A DNA stretch of 6,716 bases from Opitutales bacterium (lineage in GTDB: Bacteria > Verrucomicrobiota > Verrucomicrobiia > Opitutales > UBA9783). A model generated the notes under the pieces. The model worked only from the letters and a program-made list of their open reading frames with translations, did not search any database and was not told the origin of the DNA. Position numbers and translations under genes: made by a program. Positions 1 to 5,200 of this stretch are shown here, piece by piece (position 1 is the stretch's first letter; each line of letters starts with the position of its first letter). The DNA is taken from positions 1 to 6,716 of the forward strand of contig JAFVCI010000086.1 in the NCBI GenBank assembly GCA_017479315.1, given 5' to 3'.

Positions 1-306
1 ATCAGTACATCGGGCAATTCGGAAAATATCTTAAATGCCGTTCGGGTGGCACGCGCCAAACGCATGAAGGTGCTCGGTTTGACGGGGCGTTCCGGCGGTG
101 CGTTGAAAGCACTTTGCGATGTTTGCGTGTGTGCACCCGAAGATGAAACGTACAAAATACAGGAATTGCATCTTCCCATTTATCACTGCTGGTGCCGCAT
201 GATTGAACAACATTTTTTCGGCTCCGACGAACATCCGACAAAAAAACAAAAGAAAGAAGAACCTTCGTTGCGACTGGCGGTACGTCCGAAAAAGCGCACG
301 CGTTGA
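1..306 (+). CDS. gmhA: Phosphoheptose isomerase-type SIS protein (GmhA), C-terminal part
   Basis: The gene enters from the left edge; only its last 101 residues are visible, ending at TGA 304-306. GmhA converts sedoheptulose 7-phosphate to D-glycero-D-manno-heptose 7-phosphate in the cytoplasm, the first step toward the heptose of the LPS inner core. The visible part starts inside the sugar-phosphate-binding STSGNS motif of SIS domains (visible residues 2-7). It continues through a KVLGLTGRSGG strand-loop to IQELHLPIYH (53-62). Q54 and H62 of the fragment have the 8-residue spacing of the two C-terminal zinc ligands of E. coli GmhA (Gln172 and His180). Family proteins normally end soon after the helix that closes with MIEQHFF; here about 28 further residues follow, rich in Lys, Arg and Pro. 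The related SIS protein DiaA cannot be fully excluded without the N-terminal half, but the Q/H pair favours GmhA. Confidence 0.85.
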   Translation: MSTSGNSENILNAVRVARAKRMKVLGLTGRSGGALKALCDVCVCAPEDETYKIQELHLPIYHCWCRMIEQHFFGSDEHPTKKQKKEEPSLRLAVRPKKRTR

Positions 307-442
307 GTTTCTTTTACTTGGGGTTTTGCTGTTTTTGCTCAAATTCGGATAGAAAGTTTAAAAAAGGATATACGCGCCAAACGATAAACATCACACACGT
401 ATCATACATTGTTACTTTGTTCCGAAACCCTTAGGACGCCGA

Positions 443-471
443 ATTTTATCAAATTTAACACATAAAATCAA
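443..471 (-). promoter_or_regulatory. Promoter-like element B (TTGATT-17-TAAAAT)
   Basis: On the minus strand TTGATT (471-466) and TAAAAT (448-443) are separated by exactly 17 bases, as in sigma-70 promoters. Transcription would start near 436 and run toward the end of gmhA. No open frame of note follows, so a product would be a small or antisense RNA. The surroundings are AT-rich, where such matches arise by chance; the 24/30 match to the element at 676-705 is the main reason to list it. Confidence 0.3.
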
Positions 472-624
472 GCCAAAAAATCTATCGGACTTTTGAAATT
501 ATTTGGTGTACTCGGAAAATTAAGAAAGAACAATACATTGTGTTTTTTAAAAGCTAGTGCGAAATGCTCAACCCCTGATATGAAACGTGTCGAACCAATA
601 CACAATTCATCAAGCATCAGACAA

Positions 625-646
625 ATGAAACACTTTACTGTTTCAT
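625..646. other. Perfect hairpin, 8-bp stem and 6-nt loop
   Basis: ATGAAACA (625-632) is the exact reverse complement of TGTTTCAT (639-646), leaving the loop CTTTAC. The stem is A+T-rich and no T-run follows on either strand, so it is a poor Rho-independent terminator. It lies about 30 to 45 nt downstream of the predicted start of transcription from the minus-strand element at 677-705, so it could be the first stem-loop of a small RNA or a protein-binding site. Confidence 0.4.
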
Positions 647-676
647 CTTCCTAAGGAATTTTTACGAGAACAATAA

Positions 677-705
677 ATTTTATCAAAAGTAGTATATAAA
701 GTCAA
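677..705 (-). promoter_or_regulatory. Promoter-like element A (TTGACT-17-TAAAAT)
   Basis: On the minus strand TTGACT (705-700, five of six consensus positions) and TAAAAT (682-677, five of six) are separated by exactly 17 bases, a near-ideal sigma-70 promoter. Transcription would begin near 670 and pass through the hairpin at 625-646. No start codon with a meaningful frame follows, so the product would probably be non-coding. A second, 80% identical copy of the element lies at 442-471. Confidence 0.4.
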
Positions 706-873
706 ATAAAAAATCAACATCAAGCCCGAAAAAACTTCCCTCTGAGCTTGAGGAACCGAAAAAACGGCGCACTGTCACCCTCCTAAACGAGCTAAAACAC
801 ACGACTCGACGCAAGAATATGCGGGACGAGCACCGCATTCTCGAAACAGCCCGCAAACCAACGGCGGTTGTAC

Positions 874-1176
874 CTACCGTTTCGGCGCGTTCGGTTTGCG
901 CGCAGCTCCGTGTCGGGGACCGAAACTGCGTTTCGGCGGGTTCACGTTCGTCGTCATCTCTTTTAAACGGAAGCAAATCGTCGCCTGCGTCAAATCATAA
1001 GGGTTCATTTCGACTTTGACGCGGTCTCCGACGCCGATGCGGATGAAATTCTTTCGCAATTTTCCCGATAAACGCGCCAACAGTTCGTGTTGATTATGAT
1101 TTAACTGTACCCGAAAGGTATTCCCTGACAACGCCGCAATAACTTTGCCTTCAAGCTCCAACTTCTCTTCACCCAT
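874..1176 (-). CDS. infA: Translation initiation factor IF-1 with extended C-terminus
   Basis: IF-1 binds the A site of the 30S subunit and, with IF-2 and IF-3, directs initiator tRNA to the start codon. The 100-residue product matches the whole S1/OB-fold IF-1 family over residues 1-72: LELEGKV near the start, the NTFRVQL strand, SGKLRKNFIRI (37-47), GDRVKVEMNPYDL (50-62) and a final ICFR strand. Normal IF-1 ends there, at about 72 residues. This one continues for 28 more (73-100), a tail with several Lys, Arg and Pro, to a TAG at 874-876. The ATG at 1176 is preferred; a TTG codon directly before it (1179-1177) is the only nearby alternative. There is no Shine-Dalgarno sequence. The gene is transcribed away from the exonuclease gene and converges on gmhA across the long gap. 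Confidence 0.95.
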   Translation of the reverse strand: MGEEKLELEGKVIAALSGNTFRVQLNHNQHELLARLSGKLRKNFIRIGVGDRVKVEMNPYDLTQATICFRLKEMTTNVNPPKRSFGPRHGAARKPNAPKR

Positions 1177-1187
1177 CAACAGGCTTT

Positions 1188-1216
1188 ATTTTTTCCGAAT
1201 GCAGAAATTTCGTCAA
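1188..1216 (-). promoter_or_regulatory. Candidate infA promoter (TTGACG-17-AAAAAT)
   Basis: On the minus strand TTGACG (1216-1211) and the weak -10 AAAAAT (1193-1188) have a 17-base spacer. The -10 end is 11 bases from the infA ATG, so transcription would start about 5 nt before it. The -35 box is also one arm of the dyad at 1211-1234. The -10 matches only four of six positions, so support is modest. Confidence 0.3.
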
Positions 1217-1234
1217 GCGTATTCGGCTTTGACG
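1211..1234. repeat. Inverted repeat between infA and the exonuclease gene
   Basis: CGTCAA (1211-1216) and TTGACG (1229-1234) are exact reverse complements; two more pairs (GC with GC) extend the stem if one T is bulged. The left arm coincides with the candidate -35 box of infA. In addition CTTTGAC occurs twice in direct orientation at 1227-1233 and 1249-1255, 22 bp apart. An operator in the divergent control region is possible, but the stem is short. Confidence 0.3.
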
Positions 1235-1269
1235 GCGGTTCGAAACTACTTTGACAAGCGGAGAAACAA

Positions 1270-1298
1270 TTGCACAAAAGACACTGTTCGATTATGTA
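1270..1298 (+). promoter_or_regulatory. Candidate exonuclease promoter (TTGCAC-17-TATGTA)
   Basis: TTGCAC (1270-1275) and TATGTA (1293-1298) are separated by 17 bases. The -10 end is 11 bases from the chosen ATG at 1310, so the transcript would start about 5 nt before that ATG. If this promoter is correct, the in-frame ATG at 1298 could not be the start, which supports 1310. Confidence 0.35.
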
Positions 1299-1309
1299 TG
1301 GAAGCAAAG

Positions 1310-2206
1310 ATGGCGAAAACATTTCTTCTGGTCGACGGCAACAATTTGGCGTTTCGATGCTTTTACGGCGTGATGCCGTTAACGAATGCGCAGGGGATGC
1401 CGGTGCAGGCGATTTACGGTTTTTTGCATTCGCTGCAAATGTTGGAAGTTCAATCGAAGCCCGACGCGACGATGGTTTGCTTTGACGGCGGACGTTGCCA
1501 AAAACGGCTTCAACTGGCGGCGGATTACAAGGGCAATCGCGCGCCGACGCCGGATGATTTCAAGGTGCAAATGCCGTATATTAAACAGGCAACAACCTTA
1601 TCGGGCATGTTGTGTTGCGAAAAAGAAGGCATTGAGGCGGATGATTTAATCGGTTCCTGGTGTGCGTTTGCGGAAGAAACAAATTCCAAGGCGATCATTG
1701 CCAGTGCCGATAAGGATATGATGCAGTGCGTCGGCGCGAATGTTTCGCAACACATACCCTCGCACCACGGTTGGGTGTCGCTGGACGAACAGGGTGTGTT
1801 TGACAAAACGGGTGTTTATCCGAACCAAATTGCGGATTTTTTGGCACTGATCGGCGACACCGTCGACAACTACGCGGGGATTGCGGGCGTCGGTCCGAAA
1901 ACCGCCGCTTCCTGGCTGCAATGCTACGGTTCGATTGAGGGGATTTTTAAAAACCTCAAAACCTTAAAGCCGGAACGTTTTCGATCGATTTTGGAACAGT
2001 CGCGCGATTTATTGCGTCGCAACCAAGCCCTGGCGACATTGGAGCGAGGCACGGAACTTATCCAGGACCAAATTCCTCTCTTGGAAACGTTGCACCCTGA
2101 TACGGAAGCATTGGAACAGCTGTTGCATCAATTGGGATTGAAACAGTTGGCGCGAAAATTGCGGGATCGCACGCAACCGACACCGCAACAGAGCGAGCTG
2201 TTTTGA
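1310..2206 (+). CDS. Stand-alone 5'-3' exonuclease (Pol I N-terminal / FEN family)
   Basis: The 298-residue product is the 5'-nuclease module of DNA polymerase I as a separate protein; such enzymes remove RNA primers and 5' flaps during replication and repair. It begins MAKTFLLVDGNN, the usual start of the PIN-like domain. All metal-binding carboxylates can be matched to Taq polymerase: D9, D59 (CFDGG), E109, D111 and D112 (EADDLIG), D134 and D136 (SADKDMMQ), D183 and D186 (GDTVDN). The helical-arch signature is DYKGNR (72-77), and the helix-hairpin-helix is GIAGVGPKTAASWL (190-203). The protein stops at about the length of the nuclease module, so no proofreading or polymerase domain follows. 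The full carboxylate set differs from E. coli ExoIX (Xni), which lacks some of them. ATG 1310 is preferred over the in-frame ATG at 1298 because it gives the family's usual N-terminus. I give no symbol because polA and xni would both mislead. Confidence 0.9.
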   Translation: MAKTFLLVDGNNLAFRCFYGVMPLTNAQGMPVQAIYGFLHSLQMLEVQSKPDATMVCFDGGRCQKRLQLAADYKGNRAPTPDDFKVQMPYIKQATTLSGMLCCEKEGIEADDLIGSWCAFAEETNSKAIIASADKDMMQCVGANVSQHIPSHHGWVSLDEQGVFDKTGVYPNQIADFLALIGDTVDNYAGIAGVGPKTAASWLQCYGSIEGIFKNLKTLKPERFRSILEQSRDLLRRNQALATLERGTELIQDQIPLLETLHPDTEALEQLLHQLGLKQLARKLRDRTQPTPQQSELF

Positions 2207-2212
2207 GCATTG

Positions 2213-2237
2213 AAAGAGGTGTTAAGGATTTCTTTTT
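2213..2237 (+). terminator. Weak terminator candidate after the exonuclease gene
   Basis: AAAGA (2213-2217) can pair with TCTTT (2231-2235), followed by two more Ts, directly after the exonuclease stop codon and before the convergent rpe end. The 5-bp A+T-rich stem with a 13-nt loop is weak, so this is only a position where termination would make sense. Confidence 0.15.
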
Positions 2238-2267
2238 ATCGTTGGTTGTTTTCTGTGACAATCACCG

Positions 2268-2906
2268 CTAAACTGAAACTTTCTTAAAAAACGCCGAACC
2301 CATCACGACGCTTTCGCTCCCCAAAGCCTGCAAACGTTGCGCCTCCCTGTTTCGAATACCGCCGTCGATGCAGAGTTTCAAATGCGGAAAATGTGTACGA
2401 AGTTCCTTTATACGTTCATAGGTTTCTTCAATAAACGTCTGCCCGCAAAAGCCCGGATGCACGCTCATCAACAGCAGGTGTTGCGTGTTTAAAACCCAAT
2501 CCCGGTACGTTTGCAGAGTTTCGATTGAAGTTTCGGGATTGACAGCAAAACCCCAATCGACGGCTTCGGATTGCAGGCAACGAACGGTTTCTTCCAAAAC
2601 TTCGGGTGCAAGTTCAATGTGGATGAATAATCGTTGCGCGCCGCTCTTGATGAAGGCTTCGAAGTGCTGTTGCGGGTTTTGTACCATGAGGTGGACTTCG
2701 CGAAACAACCGAGGGAATTCCTTTGCAACGGCGGCAACAACGCTCGCGCCGAAGCTGATGTTCGGAACAAAATGTCCGTCCATGATGTCCAAATGGATGC
2801 GACGACATTTGGAGCGTTCAGCGGCTTTGAGGGCTTCGCAGTAACGCAACGGATCGGCGGCAAACAGCGAAGGGATAATCTCGAGAGTTTCCAGGGGATC
2901 TGTCAT
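2268..2906 (-). CDS. rpe: Ribulose-phosphate 3-epimerase
   Basis: Rpe interconverts D-ribulose 5-phosphate and D-xylulose 5-phosphate in the cytoplasm, linking the oxidative and non-oxidative branches of the pentose-phosphate pathway. The 212-residue product has the normal length of this TIM-barrel enzyme and all its signatures: IIPSLFAAD (10-18), HLDIMDGHFVPN (38-49), EVHLMV (70-75), MSVHPGFCGQ and CIDGGI. The metal ligands correspond to H38, D40, H72 and D181, and D40 and D181 are the acid/base pair. The frame is open farther upstream, into the 3' part of lptE's strand, but ATG 2906 gives the family's start (MTDPLETLEIIPSLFAAD). No Shine-Dalgarno is visible before it. It lies 67 bp behind lptE on the same strand, so co-transcription is likely; its end converges with the exonuclease gene. 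Confidence 0.95.
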   Translation of the reverse strand: MTDPLETLEIIPSLFAADPLRYCEALKAAERSKCRRIHLDIMDGHFVPNISFGASVVAAVAKEFPRLFREVHLMVQNPQQHFEAFIKSGAQRLFIHIELAPEVLEETVRCLQSEAVDWGFAVNPETSIETLQTYRDWVLNTQHLLLMSVHPGFCGQTFIEETYERIKELRTHFPHLKLCIDGGIRNREAQRLQALGSESVVMGSAFFKKVSV

Positions 2907-2973
2907 AAATTTGCGATGGACGCGGAATGTGAAAGGAGCAACTTTACGGTTCAGACACGATCTTTTCGCGCAA

Positions 2974-3720
2974 TTATTCCTGTTCGCCCTCCGATACTTC
3001 GGTTGACGACACGCTCCCATTCGTACTTTCGAAGCGATCCGACGGTGTCGGTTCCGTGGGAAGTTCTTCCTCGGTTTTCCCTTCGAATTTTCCTTCCGTA
3101 TCCGCATCGACTTTTACATCGGCGGCTTTCGAAGGAATTTTCTTGCCCGAAGCCGTCAGCAACTGCGATGCGACCTGTTTTGCCAAGGCGCGCGTCAGTT
3201 GCGGGGCGCGTTGGTACTCAATCGCCTGCGCGTTGGTGGTTGCCGTAATGCCGACGCTCGCCGAAACGGAACCGCTCGAAACGACTCTGCCGTCACGATT
3301 ATCCCGCAACGTATATTTACAGGTGGCACTGAGGGATAAGGATTTTGCTTTCTCGTCGTCATCTTCGTCTACCACGCTGATACCGCGATTGTAATCGCTT
3401 ACCGTTGTTTCCAGGGTCGCATCGGCTTTGTTTGACGGCGCGAGACGCAGAAAACCGTTGCGCAGAATTTCCTCGCCCAACTGCCGCGTTAAATCGCCCG
3501 AAAGTTGTGCCGTCAACGCTTCTTTGACGGTCGGTTTGATGTAAATCGTTTTAATGTTGTACGAGTCGACGGGAAATCCGGCGCGGTAACGGCAACCGCC
3601 GAGCGAAAGCAACAGGGGTGCGACGAGAAATATGCCGATTGCTTTAAGACGTTTGGAAAACATCACCAAAAGGATGGCGTTTTTTTTGCGTTCCTTCAAC
3701 CGTAATGCACTTTTAAACAT
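2974..3720 (-). CDS. lptE: LptE-like LPS-assembly lipoprotein
   Basis: The product is a secreted lipoprotein: a basic stretch (SKRLK), a hydrophobic core (AIGIFLVAPLLLSL) and the lipobox LGGC with the acylated Cys at residue 43. CRYRAGFP directly after it resembles the Cys-Gly-Tyr-type beginning of mature LptE proteins, and a beta-rich domain follows. In the Lpt system LptE plugs the LptD barrel and helps insert LPS into the outer leaflet. The last 55 or so residues are low-complexity and rich in Glu, Ser and Thr, unlike common LptE. Two starts are possible. ATG 3720 (248 residues) lies just behind a promoter-like sequence and shares its start context with infA. ATG 3663 (229 residues) gives a more ordinary 23-residue signal peptide. 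I chose 3720, not firmly. The LptE call rests on general features and LPS neighbours; another envelope lipoprotein is possible. Confidence 0.7.
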   Translation of the reverse strand: MFKSALRLKERKKNAILLVMFSKRLKAIGIFLVAPLLLSLGGCRYRAGFPVDSYNIKTIYIKPTVKEALTAQLSGDLTRQLGEEILRNGFLRLAPSNKADATLETTVSDYNRGISVVDEDDDEKAKSLSLSATCKYTLRDNRDGRVVSSGSVSASVGITATTNAQAIEYQRAPQLTRALAKQVASQLLTASGKKIPSKAADVKVDADTEGKFEGKTEEELPTEPTPSDRFESTNGSVSSTEVSEGEQE

Positions 3721-3732
3721 CAACGGGCTTCA

Positions 3733-3760
3733 AATATACGTATAATATCGACGACGGCAA
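3733..3760 (-). promoter_or_regulatory. Candidate lptE promoter (TTGCCG-16-TATATT)
   Basis: On the minus strand TTGCCG (3760-3755) and TATATT (3738-3733) are separated by 16 bases. The -10 box ends 12 bases before ATG 3720, giving a predicted leader of about 5 nt. It overlaps the perfect 10-bp palindrome TATACGTATA (3735-3744), which might be an operator or simply an effect of overlapping -10-like sequences. Confidence 0.35.
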
Positions 3761-3876
3761 ACGGTCGTACAGGACGTTCGCCGATGAACTTTCGGGTTGT
3801 TTAGGTAAAAAACGACAAAAATGTCCGATATACGTGGTACGTCACCCTGTAACGGCGACCGTAAAAGGAAAATTGC

Positions 3877-4215
3877 ATGAACATTCGGCAGGAGCGGAAC
3901 GGCGATACGGTGATCATCACTTTGGAAGGCTCCCTGGATGCCGTTCATGCGCCGACGTTCGAAGCAACGTGTCGCGAATTTTTAAACAACTGCCCGAAGT
4001 ATATCATTCTGGACGGAACGCATTGGGATTTCGTCAGTGAAGCGGGATTGCGGGTTTTCCTGACGCTGCTGAAGGAACTCAAAGGACGTGCAACCGTCGC
4101 CTTGGCGCATCCAAAGCCGTTGGTAAAACAAATTTTCGGCATTTCGGGACTCTCCGAGTGTTTTACGTACTGCGAGACGTTGGAAGAAGCCAAACATGCT
4201 TTGAGAGATAAATAG
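3877..4215 (+). CDS. STAS-domain protein, anti-sigma factor antagonist-like
   Basis: This 112-residue protein is a single STAS domain of the SpoIIAA/RsbV type. It shows the N-terminal strand pair (GDTVIITLEGSLDA, 9-22), the strand PKYIILD (40-46), and the loop and helix VSEAGLRVFLTLLKEL (53-68). A later stretch, VALAHPKPLVKQIFGISGL, carries the family's last strand and helix. Such proteins bind an anti-sigma factor kinase, and phosphorylation of a Ser or Thr switches binding off. Aligned with the DSSGL loop of SpoIIAA, the acceptor position here is E55 (loop SEAGL), and the adjacent S54 falls on the usual Asp. It may therefore not be phospho-regulated, or may use S54. ATG 3877 has a clear AGGA seven bases upstream, the only good Shine-Dalgarno in the window. 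No kinase, phosphatase or sigma factor gene lies next to it, so its partner is unknown. Confidence 0.85.
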   Translation: MNIRQERNGDTVIITLEGSLDAVHAPTFEATCREFLNNCPKYIILDGTHWDFVSEAGLRVFLTLLKELKGRATVALAHPKPLVKQIFGISGLSECFTYCETLEEAKHALRDK

Positions 4216-4416
4216 TAACAACACGGCGGCATTTAGGTCCTGTTCCCTCAACCCGTTCCCCTCCGTTGTCCCTGTGTTTTTTTAAAAAAGCATGAGCCCT
4301 TCATGTTGGCGGCACATTGCGAACAGTTTCCGTGTTTTCGTTTTGTCCCGCATAACATGGTTTCGGTGTCGGGCGGGTGGTGGTGAGGTGCCTTTTGGGA
4401 ACCTTGCCCTTCAAAA

Positions 4417-4444
4417 TTGACGTTTCTTCGCAACGCGGTAGCAT
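4417..4444 (+). promoter_or_regulatory. Candidate glycosyltransferase promoter (TTGACG-16-TAGCAT)
   Basis: TTGACG (4417-4422) and TAGCAT (4439-4444) are separated by 16 bases, and the -10 box ends nine bases before ATG 4454. This would start the glycosyltransferase-nucleotidyltransferase-acpS run with a leader of only a few bases. The -10 match is four of six, so support is limited. Confidence 0.3.
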
Positions 4445-4453
4445 AAAACCGTC

Positions 4454-5200
4454 ATGCTTCCGGTATCGGCGGTCATCATCGCAAGCAACGCGGCGGAAAC
4501 TCTCTCCCTTTGCCTGCAATCGTTGCGCGGTCGAGTACGGGAAATTGTTATTGTTATCAATGATTGCACGGACGATACGCGAAAAATTGCCGAAAATTTC
4601 GGGGCGCGCGTCATCGAACATCCGTGGGAAGGTTTTGGCGAACAAAGGAATTTTGCCGCTTCGCAAGCCAAAGAGGCGTGGTTATTGTGCATCGATACTG
4701 ATGAGGAAGTTACACCCGAGTTATGTGCGTCAGCGGAAGCGTTTTTCGAAAGCCCTCTGTGCGAGCAAACGACGGCTTGTTTCGTCAAGCGTATCAATCG
4801 TCAGTTCGGTCGCTGGTGTTCCGTCGATCGCAGGTTGTTTCTGGTAAAAAAAGCGGCGGTACATTGGGAAGGAGCGGTGCACGAACGCGCCTGTTTTCAA
4901 GGACAAACGCAAGTATTAAAGGGTTATTTGCGGCATTACACGGAGAAAAACGTCCTGCATGCGTTGGAGAAGAATGTGCGTTATGCGCGCACACGAGCCG
5001 CCGATTATGCCAAAAAATACTCGCAACGTGGTCTTATGATAAAATGCATAATGCATCCCGGGCTGAATTTTTTCTCTTTTTACCTCCGAAAGAGACTTTT
5101 TTTGAAGGGCTTTGCGGGTTTTTATGTTTCCGTTATGCAGGCGTTTTTTTGCTTTTTGAAATACCTGTTAGCCCTGGAATTAAAACGAAAAGATGGTTGA
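4454..5200 (+). CDS. GT2 glycosyltransferase, WaaE/KdtX-like
   Basis: The 248-residue product is a family 2 glycosyltransferase. Its GT-A fold begins with VSAVIIASNAAETL (4-17), close to the VVIIAKNE start of this subfamily, followed by EIVIVINDCTDDT (30-42), where D37 would contact the nucleotide. HPWEGFGEQRNFA (56-68) is a hallmark of the WaaE/KdtX group that adds glucose to the LPS inner core, and LLCIDTDEEVTPEL carries the metal-binding DTD at 81-83. The C-terminal 55 residues form a hydrophobic, basic stretch (FFSFYLRKRLFLKGFAGFYV and onward) like the membrane-associated end of WaaE homologues. The enzyme probably works at the inner face of the cytoplasmic membrane; donor and acceptor cannot be read from the sequence. 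Its stop overlaps the next gene by 8 nt (ATGGTTGA), so translation of the two is probably coupled. No Shine-Dalgarno is visible. Confidence 0.9.
   Translation: MLPVSAVIIASNAAETLSLCLQSLRGRVREIVIVINDCTDDTRKIAENFGARVIEHPWEGFGEQRNFAASQAKEAWLLCIDTDEEVTPELCASAEAFFESPLCEQTTACFVKRINRQFGRWCSVDRRLFLVKKAAVHWEGAVHERACFQGQTQVLKGYLRHYTEKNVLHALEKNVRYARTRAADYAKKYSQRGLMIKCIMHPGLNFFSFYLRKRLFLKGFAGFYVSVMQAFFCFLKYLLALELKRKDG

Larger units (their letters stand above)
307..873. other. AT-rich intergenic gap with no convincing gene
   Basis: These 567 bases separate the end of gmhA from the end of infA, two convergent genes. From 307 to about 720 the sequence is clearly richer in A and T than the flanking genes, and all six frames are broken by stops. 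I see no tRNA, rRNA or tmRNA signature and no obvious Rho-independent terminator. The stretch holds two similar promoter-like segments on the minus strand (442-471 and 676-705), a perfect 8-bp hairpin (625-646), and two CCTWAGG heptamers (429-435 and 650-656). From about 720 to 873 the composition returns to gene-like, and the plus strand is open from 693 to 1019 without a usable start before 819. The gap could be a degraded gene, a small-RNA locus, or a terminator and spacer region. Confidence 0.6.

Noticed and set aside
307..873. A tRNA, tmRNA or CRISPR array in the gap
   Set aside because: GGTTCGA on the minus strand near 580-595 looked like a T-loop, but no flanking T-stem or acceptor stem exists. 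No regularly spaced direct repeats were found.
683..976. 97-codon minus-strand frame overlapping the end of infA
   Set aside because: It runs in a different frame through infA, whose domain is certain, and continues into a Ser/Phe/Arg-rich stretch typical of the antisense of a charged frame.
1298..1309. Earlier exonuclease start at ATG 1298
   Set aside because: It adds only MEAK before the family-typical MAKTFLLVDGNN, and its codon would lie at the end of the candidate -10 box.
2634..3248. 204-codon plus-strand open frame
   Set aside because: It is antisense to rpe and lptE, and its translation shows no motif. Rpe's catalytic residues fix the coding strand.
4268..4300. Terminator after the STAS gene (TTTTTTTAAAAAA and CATGA/TCATG)
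   Set aside because: The T/A run is self-complementary but has no GC stem before it, and the 5-bp CATGA hairpin is not followed by Ts. I cannot support a terminator.
4248..4433. Small minus-strand frame (61 codons) with a Cys-rich segment, between the STAS and glycosyltransferase genes
   Set aside because: The CGTKRKHGNCSQC segment suggested a zinc-binding or ribosomal protein (L32-like), but the pattern does not match that family, there is no start signal, and the composition is not gene-like.
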